From: Candidatus Avelusimicrobium cornigerorum
GTDB lineage: Bacteria; Elusimicrobiota; Elusimicrobia; Elusimicrobiales; Elusimicrobiaceae
NCBI GenBank assembly: GCA_002309715.1
Contig: DBXW01000005.1
Location: 62,001 to 126,000 of the forward strand
Reading direction: 5' to 3'
DNA: 64,000 bases
The position numbers and the translations under genes are program-made. The notes below the pieces were generated by a model. The model worked only from the letters and a program-made list of their open reading frames with translations, did no database searches and was not told the origin of the DNA. Of the stretch, positions 49,347 to 57,597 are shown piece by piece (within the stretch, counting starts at the first letter, position 1; each line of letters begins with the position of its first letter).

Positions 49347-49943
49347 ATGAAAAAAGTTTATTTCAGTTTATGTTTATTGTTGGCTCCGTTATGGGCAGTC
49401 GGCCAAGTTTATCACGCGGGAGAAACGGCCTCTGCCGCTCCTTCCGTTAAGCACTATGCGGTTTCCGTTGGTTGGTTTTTATCCGGCCAAAACGTACAGG
49501 GCCAATTAGGCGAGCGGTTGTTTGATAGCGCAAACGGCTTGTCTTTGCGGGGTGTTTATTACCCGGCAGATTGGTTGGCGGTTGGCGTAGAAGGTGTTTA
49601 TTTCGGGAAAAAGAATTTTCCGGTTGAAAACACGTATAAAGATATTCGCTATGGGTTAATTGGCAAATGGGTTCTTACTCCGGAAACGAAACCGACGATA
49701 TATCTTTTGTTTGGGCTTGGCTTGCGCGAACAGCGTACCTCTTATATGCATACCGTTACCTATTCGGCCCGAACGGGTTACGGGTTGGTTGGTTTGGGGC
49801 TTGAGATGCGTGTTTATCGTAGTTTTTTTGTGCAAGCCGAAGGTATGTCTATTTATAACACGCGGCGTAAAGTTGACGATTTTATTGGGCTTGCGCATCC
49901 GATAGAGTTGGCATTTGCCTTGCGTGGCGGGGTGCATTTCTAA
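49347..49943 (+). CDS. Outer-membrane beta-barrel protein
   Basis: A 198-residue exported protein with a signal peptide (cleavage near VGQ|VYHA) and the alternating pattern of an eight-stranded OmpA/OprF-like barrel: KHYAVSVGWFLSG, LSLRGVYYPADWLAVGVEG, RYGLIGKWVLT, YLLFGLGLREQ and a C-terminal strand ending in HF. There is no OmpA peptidoglycan domain. TATAAT lies upstream but no strong ribosome site. It lies between the sugar operon and the initiator tRNA. Function not known. Confidence 0.8.
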   Translation: MKKVYFSLCLLLAPLWAVGQVYHAGETASAAPSVKHYAVSVGWFLSGQNVQGQLGERLFDSANGLSLRGVYYPADWLAVGVEGVYFGKKNFPVENTYKDIRYGLIGKWVLTPETKPTIYLLFGLGLREQRTSYMHTVTYSARTGYGLVGLGLEMRVYRSFFVQAEGMSIYNTRRKVDDFIGLAHPIELAFALRGGVHF

Positions 49944-49982
49944 CACGTTGTTTGGTGGGTAATAAGCAGTGACGGCGGGTGG

Positions 49983-50011
49983 TTGCGTTTTTACGCGTAA
50001 ATTGCTATAAT
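49983..50011 (+). promoter_or_regulatory. Initiator tRNA promoter
   Basis: TTGCGT (49983-49988), 17 bases, TATAAT (50006-50011) with TGC extension. The hexamer ends five bases before the mature tRNA 5' end. Confidence 0.75.
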
Positions 50012-50016
50012 AACAT

Positions 50017-50090
50017 TGCGGGGTAGAGAAGCCTGGTATCTCGCAAGGCCCATAACCTTGAGATCACTGGTTCAAATCCAGTCCCCGCAA
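50017..50090 (+). tRNA. Initiator tRNA-fMet (CAU), with C33 and a U1:A72 pair
   Basis: Acceptor TGCGGGG / CCCCGCA, so position 1 is U paired with A72 instead of the usual C1:A72 mismatch. D stem GAGA / TCTC gives the initiator-type A11:U24 pair, with loop AGCCTGGTA. Anticodon stem CAAGG / CCTTG, loop CCCATAA: the nearly invariant U33 is C, and G29:C41 is A:U. T arm ACTGG-TTCAAAT-CCAGT. Discriminator A at 50090; CCA is not encoded. The U33 change and promoter spacing are discussed in findings. Confidence 0.93.
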
Positions 50091-50098
50091 GATTTTAT

Positions 50099-50124
50099 AA
50101 AACCGCCCAACCGGCGGTTTTTTT
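50099..50124 (+). terminator. Initiator tRNA terminator
   Basis: Stem AACCGCC / GGCGGTT with a five-base loop and T7. Confidence 0.9.
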
Positions 50125-50197
50125 ATGAGATATAAGCCAAAGTGCTTTTTTTTATGTACAATACAAAAAGAGGTTTTTAAGTATAAGGAGAACAAGT

Positions 50198-51217
50198 ATG
50201 AAATTAACCGTATGTGTCGGTGGAAACAAAACTATTTCCGGAGCCAGACTCGGTGCCAAATTGGCCCAATCGTTACAAGTCCAAGGCAATGAAGTAAACA
50301 TTTTAGCCCCTAAAGGCAAAGGCGTAAACTGCTCCAATGTATCTTCCAAAGAGTATAGCGGACTTACGACCGCCAAAAGTTTAGCCAGTACGTTTAACAA
50401 GACACACACTTCTGCCGTTATTTCCATTATGAATTGGCGTGCGTGTGAGGCGGCGGTAATTGCCAATTGCCCGTTTGTCTACGTGGAATATGAAAATTTC
50501 AAAGAAGATAAAGTCATTAAAAACAAAAAAGAAATTTTACAAAAAGCACTCCGTGTATTAGTGATTAGCAATAGCAGTAGTTCCGGTAAAACGCTCAACA
50601 AAAAAATCTACAGTTCTAATGCTATCCGCATTGCCGAGCCGGCCGTGTGGGTGGAACATTTTAACAACAACAAGCCGGCCTGCTATAAGAAAGAAAACAA
50701 TATCTTGGCCGTAGGTTCTTTTACCAAAGACAGCGGATTAGATTCCTTGCTCAAAACTTGGGCCCGCTTGGCTCCGGCGCATAGCACTTGGCATTTGACC
50801 ATTGTGGGCGACGGAACGCAAAAAGCCGCTTTTAGCCGCTTTATTACCAAAAATCATTTGGAAGCCAGCACCGAAATCGTTTCCGCCCAAAACGGCATAC
50901 ACAATTATATGCACAATGCAGACATTTTTGCCTATCCGTCTTCTACCTCGGCCTCGTCAGATATTTTATTAGACGCGATGGCCAGCAAATTGCCTTGCGT
51001 GGCGTTGGAATCTTCCGCGGCTACGTCGTTAATTAAAAACGGCGTCAACGGCGTGGTGGTCAATGCCAACGACAAAGAGCCGTTTACTTCGGCGTTAGAC
51101 GATATGATGGTCAATTGGGGCAAACGTGTGTCTATGGCGGTACAAGCCAGCAAACTCAAAGACCAATACTCCTTTGATACGTTTGTCAAAGCCGTGTCCG
51201 AAAAACTTACCAAATAA
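50198..51217 (+). CDS. Glycosyltransferase, GT4-like
   Basis: A 339-residue GT-B fold protein. The second half is clear: NILAVGSFTKDSGLDSLLKTW, HLTIVGDGTQKAAF, ADIFAYPSSTSASSDILLDAMA, with a variant of the EGF-x-PEA motif. The first half is divergent, lacking the typical GGAER motif. AAGGAG precedes the ATG. It starts a run of three glycosyltransferase genes on the plus strand, so it likely helps assemble the surface polysaccharide. Donor and acceptor unknown. Confidence 0.82.
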   Translation: MKLTVCVGGNKTISGARLGAKLAQSLQVQGNEVNILAPKGKGVNCSNVSSKEYSGLTTAKSLASTFNKTHTSAVISIMNWRACEAAVIANCPFVYVEYENFKEDKVIKNKKEILQKALRVLVISNSSSSGKTLNKKIYSSNAIRIAEPAVWVEHFNNNKPACYKKENNILAVGSFTKDSGLDSLLKTWARLAPAHSTWHLTIVGDGTQKAAFSRFITKNHLEASTEIVSAQNGIHNYMHNADIFAYPSSTSASSDILLDAMASKLPCVALESSAATSLIKNGVNGVVVNANDKEPFTSALDDMMVNWGKRVSMAVQASKLKDQYSFDTFVKAVSEKLTK

Positions 51218-51229
51218 GAAGGCCTAACG

Positions 51230-52309
51230 GTGCGTATCACGTGTGTAATCGGTACGTTGGGCAGCGGCGGCGCGGAGCGTATGATGACGTATCTGTGCGA
51301 AGGATTAGCCGCCCGCGGCCACCAAGTGACACTGCTTACACTGGATGATTCGGTACCTGATTTTTATACGTTGCCCGCGCCCGTTGCGCGGGCGCGTGTG
51401 CATTTGCCCACGTTCCGTGCCGCCGGTATATTAGGCAGTATCCCTCGCTTAATCAAATTAACCCGGGCTGTACAAAAAACGCGCCCACAAGTAGTTATCA
51501 GTTTTATGACAATAAGCGTGTTGGCGTCTTGTTTATTACTGCGCGTTCCATATATTTATGCAGACCATTTAGATGTGCGCCATTTGGTTTATTCCCGTAA
51601 GTGGCAATTTTTACGCGATATTTTATTGCGGTTTGCTCATACGGTAACGGTGCTTTCCGAGCGTGATTTGGATTTTATCCGTGAGCATCACCCGCATTGG
51701 CACGCGCAAGTGGTGTATAATCCCGCGCTCGTTCCGCCACAAATATCCGCTGCGCGGCCGGAGTTTTTAAAACCGGGTGTAAATTACGTGCTTGCGGTGG
51801 GACGCTTAAACCCGCAGAAAGGGTTTGATAGATTGCTTGCCGCTTGGGGACAGTTGGGCCCGGTGCGTGTAGGCTGGCGGTTGGCTATTATCGGCGGGGG
51901 AGCGGAAGAAAAAGCTCTCAAAGAGCAAGCCGAAAAAATCGGTATCAGCGGTACGGTAGATTTTATCCCGCCGCAACAAGAAATTTTTTCAGCATATAAA
52001 CACGCGCAGATTTTCGCAATGTCTTCCCGTACGGAAGGTTTCCCACTCGTGCTATTAGAGGCCATGGCGTGCGGTTTGCCTGCGGTTAGTTTTAATTGTA
52101 CCGGGCCGGATGCGATTATCCGCCACGAAGAAGACGGTATTTTAGTGGAACAAGATAATATCCCCGCGTTTGTTACTGCGCTTGGCAGACTTATGCAAGA
52201 CGAAGTCAAGCGCCAACAATTGGCCAAGCATGCTCCGGAAGTGCTACAGCGGTTTTCATTAAAAAATTATTTGGATGTATATGAACGTCTATGTCAAACA
52301 GCCCGCTGA
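51230..52309 (+). CDS. Glycosyltransferase family 4
   Basis: A 359-residue GT4 with the canonical features: LGSGGAERMMTYLCEGL at the N-terminus, VGRLNPQKGFDRLLAAW, LAIIGGGAEEKALK and the donor site MSSRTEGFPLVLLEAMACGLP. The GTG start at 51230 has AAGG upstream. It resembles enzymes that add N-acetylhexosamine or hexose in O-unit and capsule synthesis. It overlaps the next gene by 19 bases. Confidence 0.92.
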   Translation: MRITCVIGTLGSGGAERMMTYLCEGLAARGHQVTLLTLDDSVPDFYTLPAPVARARVHLPTFRAAGILGSIPRLIKLTRAVQKTRPQVVISFMTISVLASCLLLRVPYIYADHLDVRHLVYSRKWQFLRDILLRFAHTVTVLSERDLDFIREHHPHWHAQVVYNPALVPPQISAARPEFLKPGVNYVLAVGRLNPQKGFDRLLAAWGQLGPVRVGWRLAIIGGGAEEKALKEQAEKIGISGTVDFIPPQQEIFSAYKHAQIFAMSSRTEGFPLVLLEAMACGLPAVSFNCTGPDAIIRHEEDGILVEQDNIPAFVTALGRLMQDEVKRQQLAKHAPEVLQRFSLKNYLDVYERLCQTAR

Positions 52310-53280
52310 TTAGTATAATTATTCCCGTCTATAATGTTCGCGCGTGGTTGAAACCGTGTTTGGATAGTTTGGCCGCACAAACGTTTTCTCCGCTGGAAAT
52401 AGTATTGGTAGAAGACGGCTCTACGGATGGTAGTGAAGAAGTCTTGGCAGATTTTTGCGCTAAACATTCTTATGCACGCCTATTAAAACAACCCCACGCC
52501 GGGGCTGCATCGGCCCGCATTTTGGGGATGGAGCAAGCCCGGGGTGAGTATGTCGTTTTTGTTGACGGCGATGATACACTGCCTGCCGATTATATAGAAA
52601 CCTTGTGGAAAACAGCCCAAATTTCCCAAGCGCCTCTGGTGGTGGTGCCCATTGTTAAGTTTGACGGAGAACTACCCGATACTTTTGCGGTGCCGCCACT
52701 TTTTTATGAGCGAATTTTGACCGGCCCGGAACGTGTGAAAATTTTTGAAGATTGTTCCGCGGTGATGAGTTTAAGTGGCAAACTTATCGCGCGAGAATTA
52801 CTTGCCAAACTGATACCGATGAAAAGTGTTTTGCAAAACGGGGAAGATATCGCTCCGACGATACAGTTAATTTCAAGTGCGGAACAAATCGCTTTTTCTG
52901 CCGAAACATACTATTTTTACCGTCAGCATCCCGCTTCGCAAAGTCATAGCGGTTTAAAGCGGTTTGGCAATTTGATTACGGGCTTTTCGCAAGCACGGGC
53001 CGTGCTCAAACAAGATGGAAACTATGAGACTTTTGCCCCCGGGTTTGAATATGTGTGCCGCGTGTTTTTGTGTAGTTTTATGGAAGTCAATTCGCTTTGC
53101 CGCGAAGAGGAAGATTTTTTGCGGGCGCATCGTAACGAGTTACGCGTTGCACCAGGCCTTTTTTCCGCACGATCGTTTAAATTTCGCGTGCGTCAATGGT
53201 TGTTTGATAAAAGTTTGGAAGGGCGATTTTCGTATTTCCGGTTGCTGCATTGGCTACGGCGCCTGACGCACCGTGCGTAA
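52291..53280 (+). CDS. Glycosyltransferase family 2
   Basis: A 329-residue GT2 with an inverting GT-A fold: ISIIIPVYNVRAWLKPCLDS, LVEDGSTDGS, GEYVVFVDGDDTL (DxD) in order. The C-terminal ~130 residues are helical and more divergent. It overlaps the GT4 gene at its start and the last 27 bases are shared antisense with the flippase gene that converges on it. Together these three transferases and GT8 form the polysaccharide locus. Confidence 0.9.
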   Translation: MSNSPLISIIIPVYNVRAWLKPCLDSLAAQTFSPLEIVLVEDGSTDGSEEVLADFCAKHSYARLLKQPHAGAASARILGMEQARGEYVVFVDGDDTLPADYIETLWKTAQISQAPLVVVPIVKFDGELPDTFAVPPLFYERILTGPERVKIFEDCSAVMSLSGKLIARELLAKLIPMKSVLQNGEDIAPTIQLISSAEQIAFSAETYYFYRQHPASQSHSGLKRFGNLITGFSQARAVLKQDGNYETFAPGFEYVCRVFLCSFMEVNSLCREEEDFLRAHRNELRVAPGLFSARSFKFRVRQWLFDKSLEGRFSYFRLLHWLRRLTHRA

Positions 53281-54768
53281 AAAGCGTTGCAAATCCCCAC
53301 TGTAAGCAGTTAATCCGGCCAAAACCGATACAAATATCACTCCGTTTACAAATACCAATCCCCACGGATTTTTTCCGGCTAAATACCACGTATATATCGC
53401 GCAAGGCAGGAGTGATAAGATGTTAAGGGAAACTAACCGGCCCGCATCTAATAGCGATACGCGTATGGCCAGCCACGGAATAAATTTTCGTAAAAAAATG
53501 ACGTTAATAACCAACCCTACTATACACCAAAATAACTGTACGTACGGATACGCAAACGCCCCGGCCGTTTTAACAGCCCAGGGCAAAGTAACAATAAATA
53601 ACACACTGCCAATTAACGTGTAGGGCAGAAATTCCTTAATTTTTCGCACCGCTACCACTGCATTACTTTGCATCGCACAAGGTCCCATAATAAGCATAAC
53701 GGCCAGCAAGGGGCGCAAAAAGGCAGCCGTATGCCGCACATCTAATACGGTAAAAGCACCGCGTTTAAAGAAAATAGTAATAATTTCAGGCGCATAAAAA
53801 ATAGAAAATATCGCCAGCGGTGCCAAGATAAAACATAAGGAATGATGGGCGCGCAGATAATCAGCGTTAAAAGTTGCCTGTTCGTTTTTAGCGGCACTTT
53901 CGGTTAAACCGATTTTAGATACGTTGGAAATTCGCAATGTAAAAACTTCGTTGGCCGATTCGGAAAGTTGTTTGGCATAATTTAAGGCGCTTACGAGTCC
54001 GGCGGAAAGTCCGCTGAGCAAATACAAAGGCAAGAACCCGCTGATAAGTACGACCGTTTCAATGATTTGATTGCTAATAGCGTTTTTGGCAAAAACTCTC
54101 CCTTGCCATAATGCTGCGCGAGTAAATCGCCAAGATAATTCCCTGTGCATAGCCCAACTGTATAAGATAATTTGCAGTAGGTGTGCCGCTACAAACCCAT
54201 ACATCATACTGATGATGCCGCAACGATGCCCGAGTACGACTAAAAATAATAAGGGCAGCACCGCATTGAGCGGGGTAAATAAGGCCGTGGCAAATCGCTT
54301 GTACATTTCCAAAACCGCTAATTGATAAGCAGATAAAATTTGCAAACCAAACAAGATAAGCCCCCACGTGATAAGCGGGCGTTGGGCGGTTAAAAAATCA
54401 GCCGAGAAGCGGGAAAATAATTGTATGGTGGGTAGCGGAAAAAGAGTGCCGATCAGTATAAAGAGCAGTGCCAGTGCACCATAAAAATACAGAAAACCAT
54501 TTAATAAAGGCCGTTCGGAAAGCGGCTTTTGTGCTTCCATAGTCATGGCTTGCGGAACAATAATGGCAGCATTTAACCTTTGCAAAAAATATAAGCCTAC
54601 CCCTATGATGAGTAATAAAAAGAAATATAAATCGGTTGTGTGCCCGGCGCCGAAGTAGGCCGCTATAAGTAGTGCGTTGACAAACGACAATACTTTCCAC
54701 AAAGCGGTGGCTCCTACGGCAAGTGCGGCCCCTTTTTGATAAGAGGTGGGCTTAAAAAAGAATCTCAT
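53254..54768 (-). CDS. MurJ-like lipid-linked oligosaccharide flippase
   Basis: A 504-residue membrane protein with about 14 helices in the MATE/MurJ pattern: WKVLSFVNALLIAAYFGAGHTTD, RAHHSLCFILAPLAIFSIF and FFKRGAFTVLDVRHTAAFL (the last is a MurJ/MviN hallmark). It could move lipid II or, given the neighbours, an undecaprenyl-linked polysaccharide unit. It ends overlapping the GT2 gene by 27 bases on the other strand. The -10 TATAAT ends seven bases before its ATG and there is no ribosome site. Confidence 0.85.
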   Translation of the reverse strand: MRFFFKPTSYQKGAALAVGATALWKVLSFVNALLIAAYFGAGHTTDLYFFLLLIIGVGLYFLQRLNAAIIVPQAMTMEAQKPLSERPLLNGFLYFYGALALLFILIGTLFPLPTIQLFSRFSADFLTAQRPLITWGLILFGLQILSAYQLAVLEMYKRFATALFTPLNAVLPLLFLVVLGHRCGIISMMYGFVAAHLLQIILYSWAMHRELSWRFTRAALWQGRVFAKNAISNQIIETVVLISGFLPLYLLSGLSAGLVSALNYAKQLSESANEVFTLRISNVSKIGLTESAAKNEQATFNADYLRAHHSLCFILAPLAIFSIFYAPEIITIFFKRGAFTVLDVRHTAAFLRPLLAVMLIMGPCAMQSNAVVAVRKIKEFLPYTLIGSVLFIVTLPWAVKTAGAFAYPYVQLFWCIVGLVINVIFLRKFIPWLAIRVSLLDAGRLVSLNILSLLPCAIYTWYLAGKNPWGLVFVNGVIFVSVLAGLTAYSGDLQRFLRTVRQAP

Positions 54769-54775
54769 ATTTGAT

Positions 54776-54781
54776 ATTATA
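54776..54781 (-). promoter_or_regulatory. -10 element of the flippase gene, leaderless arrangement
   Basis: TATAAT on the minus strand, seven bases before the ATG at 54768. Confidence 0.5.
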
Positions 54782-54802
54782 GTAATTTAGGAGAATATTA
54801 TT

Positions 54803-56248
54803 GTGACAACTCAATTTGAACCGGTTATTGGACTTGAAATTCACGTTCAACTGGCCAGCAAAACCAAACTGTTTTGCGCGTGCCAAAACGGTGTGGGGGA
54901 AGATACCAAACCCAACACCGCCGTTTGCCCGATTTGTTTGGGCCATCCCGGCGTGATGCCGGTGCTGACTGAAGGTGCGTTGGAACTTGCCGTACGCGCC
55001 GGGCTTGGGCTACATTGCGAAACGAAAAAATATTCCTCGTTTTCGCGCAAACATTATTTCTACCCCGATTTGCCAAAAGGGTATCAAATCACCCAATTTG
55101 ACGAACCGATTAACGGCGCGGGGTATGTGGAAATTACATTTGGCCCCAAAGATAATTTACAGAAGAAAAAAATCGGCATCCACCACGCTCACTTGGAAGA
55201 AGACGCCGCCAAATCTTCGCATTTTGATGGGTACTCGCTGGTAGATTACAACCGTTCCGGTAGCCCGCTGTTGGAAATTGTTTCCATGCCCGATATGCGC
55301 TCCCCCGACGAGGCCTATGCGTATTTAACCGAGATCAAACGCATTATGCGCTGGGTAGGTGCTTCCAACTGCGATATGGAAAAAGGTGAACTGCGCGTAG
55401 ACGTCAATGTTTCGTTGCGCCCGGTGGGGCAAGAGAAATTCGGTACGCGCACCGAACTTAAAAATCTCAATTCGTTTAAAGCGGTTAAAGACGCGCTTAC
55501 ATTTGAAATCAACCGCCAGACCGAAGTATTAAATGCCGGCGGTGAAGTGAAACAAGAAACGCGCCTGTGGGATAAAGTGGAATGTGTTTCCCGGCCCATG
55601 CGTTCCAAAGAAGACTCGTTGGATTACCGCTATTTCCCGGAGCCGGACCTGCCCCCGGTAGTTTTGACCGATGAGTGGCTCGCTGGCGTCAAAGCACAAA
55701 TGCCGGAAATGCCGGCGAGTAAAGAGGCTCGTTTTATGAAGGCCGGGTTGTCTGCCTATGATGCGGGCGTGCTGACCAGTTCGCGTGAAATTGCCGATTA
55801 TTTTGAGACGGTAACAAAAAGCGGCAAAGTGTCTTTGAAAACGGCATCTAATTGGATACAAACCGATTTACTCGGTATGCTGCACGCTGAAAAAAAAGAA
55901 ATAGAAGATTCGCCCATTTCTGCTTCGCAACTGGCGGAACTGTTGGAATTTGCCGAGAGCGGAAAAATCAACCGTAAGCAAGCGCGTGAAGTATTTGACG
56001 AAATTTACGCGCATGGCGGAAAGGCGGCCGACATTATCGCCAAACGCGGGATGGTGCAAGTCAGCGACGAAGGACAATTGGAAGCGTGGGCCAAAGAAGC
56101 AATGGCCGCGAACCCTAAAGCGGTGGCAGATTATCAAAAAGGAAATAAGGCCGCTATCGGGGCGTTGGTTGGCGGAGTGATGAAATTGAGTAAAGGCAAG
56201 GCCAACCCTAAAATTATCAGCCAATTGCTGGCCAAATTGCTGGGTTGA
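54803..56248 (+). CDS. gatB: Aspartyl/glutamyl-tRNA amidotransferase subunit B
   Basis: A 481-residue GatB, the kinase-like, tRNA-binding subunit of GatCAB, which turns Glu-tRNA-Gln or Asp-tRNA-Asn into the amide form. EPVIGLEIHVQL at the N-terminus, Cys-rich zinc segment CACQNGVGE...CPICLGHPG, and YFPEPDLPP are characteristic; a C-terminal helical/YqeY domain follows. GTG 54803 has AGGAG nine bases upstream. gatA and gatC are not in the window. It implies that Gln-tRNA or Asn-tRNA is made indirectly. Confidence 0.97.
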   Translation: MTTQFEPVIGLEIHVQLASKTKLFCACQNGVGEDTKPNTAVCPICLGHPGVMPVLTEGALELAVRAGLGLHCETKKYSSFSRKHYFYPDLPKGYQITQFDEPINGAGYVEITFGPKDNLQKKKIGIHHAHLEEDAAKSSHFDGYSLVDYNRSGSPLLEIVSMPDMRSPDEAYAYLTEIKRIMRWVGASNCDMEKGELRVDVNVSLRPVGQEKFGTRTELKNLNSFKAVKDALTFEINRQTEVLNAGGEVKQETRLWDKVECVSRPMRSKEDSLDYRYFPEPDLPPVVLTDEWLAGVKAQMPEMPASKEARFMKAGLSAYDAGVLTSSREIADYFETVTKSGKVSLKTASNWIQTDLLGMLHAEKKEIEDSPISASQLAELLEFAESGKINRKQAREVFDEIYAHGGKAADIIAKRGMVQVSDEGQLEAWAKEAMAANPKAVADYQKGNKAAIGALVGGVMKLSKGKANPKIISQLLAKLLG

Positions 56249-56281
56249 TAAAATCTACTGCAAAAATGGAATAATTAGACG

Positions 56282-56311
56282 TTGACCGATACGGGCAAAA
56301 GTTGCTATGAT
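56282..56311 (+). promoter_or_regulatory. Promoter of pal-cpoB-tolB
   Basis: TTGACC (56282-56287), 18 bases, TATGAT (56306-56311) with TGC extension. Confidence 0.7.
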
Positions 56312-56349
56312 TAGTATTGTAGAAGTATAAATCTAAAACGGAGAAAGAC

Positions 56350-56868
56350 ATGAAAAACTTACTTAAAGTAGTTCTAGTTTTCGCGTTGGCTGCCGGTTTA
56401 ACTGCCTGCAAAAAGAACGTTAAAGACGACGCCAATGCCGATCTCACCGCCGGCAATGCCGGTACCGAAATGGTATTAGAAGAAACCAGCATTGAAGAAA
56501 CCGTCACTGTCCCGGCGCAAGAAATTGCCTTGGGTGCGGTGTACTTCTCGCTGGATAAAGCGGCTTTATCTGCGGATGCTCGCAAAATTGTAGAAGCCAA
56601 TGCGCAAGCGATTAAATCGGCCGCTACGTTGGCCTCTTACCGCGTTATCGTGGAAGGCAACTGCGACGACAGAGGCACCACCGCTTATAATATTGCTTTA
56701 GGGCAAAAACGCGCCGAAGAAATCAAAGCCAACTATGTTCGCTTGGGTATCCCGGCTGCTAACATTGAAACGGTTTCTTACGGGGAAGAAAAACCCGTCT
56801 GCACGGAAGCCACGCAATCTTGCTGGGCCAAAAACCGCCGCGCGGATACGCTTCTTAGTGTAAGATAA
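56350..56868 (+). CDS. pal: Peptidoglycan-associated lipoprotein Pal
   Basis: A 172-residue lipoprotein with lipobox LTAC (Cys20), a Glu/Thr-rich linker and an OmpA-like peptidoglycan-binding domain at ~60-172: VYFSLDKAALS, VEGNCDDRGTTAYN and GQKRAEEIKANYVRLGI are the Pal hallmarks. It ties the outer membrane to the wall as part of Tol-Pal. GGAG lies before the ATG. The Cys pair near the end (CTEATQSC) is a common feature of Pal-like OmpA domains. First gene of the operon with cpoB and tolB. Confidence 0.95.
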   Translation: MKNLLKVVLVFALAAGLTACKKNVKDDANADLTAGNAGTEMVLEETSIEETVTVPAQEIALGAVYFSLDKAALSADARKIVEANAQAIKSAATLASYRVIVEGNCDDRGTTAYNIALGQKRAEEIKANYVRLGIPAANIETVSYGEEKPVCTEATQSCWAKNRRADTLLSVR

Positions 56869-56897
56869 AATTGTTTTGGCAAGGAGCCCGAACGTAC

Positions 56898-57581
56898 ATG
56901 AAAAACATAACTAAAATTATTTTTATGGCCGGTTCGGGCTTTTTGCTGTCCGGCTGCGTGGCCAGTCAAAGTGATATCAGCACACTTAAATTACAACTTC
57001 AAGAACTGAACCGCACGATCGTTCAAATGCAAGCCAACCAAGCCGAACTGGCCGGCAAGATGGATGAACTCAACCAAAATTTATCTGTGTCCAATGAGAA
57101 TTTGTCTCAAATGGACGAGCAACTTTCTAAATTTTCCACCAAATTAGATGATTTGTCGGCTGCCGTGGCGCGGCCCGAGCCGCAAGCCCCGCAACAGTCG
57201 GCCGCCTTGCTCCCTTCCGATTTATTTGCCGAGGCCAAAGGGCACTTGGATAAAGGGGCCTATGAGCCGGCGGCTACCGGATTTAAATTGTATATTTCCA
57301 AATATCCCGATGCCGAAAACGTGGACCAGGCTTATCTGCTGATGGGTGATGCCTACAGTGCGTTGGGGAATAATAAAAGTGCAGCCATTGCGTATGCCAA
57401 ACTTTTACAACAATTTCCAAAAAGTAAACTAGTCCCTTCTGCTCGTCTTAAATATGCTCGTAGCATTGTGCCGTTAGGTAAAAAAGACGAGGCTAAAAGA
57501 TATTTCAATTCTATTGTGCGGGAATTTGCCGCTTCGCCGGAAGCCAAACAAGCCAAGGCGGAACTGGCTAAGTTAAAATAA
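56898..57581 (+). CDS. cpoB: Tol-Pal system protein CpoB/YbgF, lipoprotein form
   Basis: A 227-residue protein with a lipobox LLSGC (Cys20), an N-terminal coiled-coil (~30-90) for trimerisation, a Pro/Ala linker, and three TPR-like repeats (GHLDKGAYEPAATGFKLYI, YLLMGDAYSALGNNKSA). CpoB coordinates peptidoglycan synthesis with Tol-Pal constriction. E. coli CpoB is soluble, so the lipid anchor is a difference. ATG 56898 has AAGGAG 11 bases upstream. Confidence 0.9.
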   Translation: MKNITKIIFMAGSGFLLSGCVASQSDISTLKLQLQELNRTIVQMQANQAELAGKMDELNQNLSVSNENLSQMDEQLSKFSTKLDDLSAAVARPEPQAPQQSAALLPSDLFAEAKGHLDKGAYEPAATGFKLYISKYPDAENVDQAYLLMGDAYSALGNNKSAAIAYAKLLQQFPKSKLVPSARLKYARSIVPLGKKDEAKRYFNSIVREFAASPEAKQAKAELAKLK

Positions 57582-57597
57582 CCGCACGGGAGACTCC

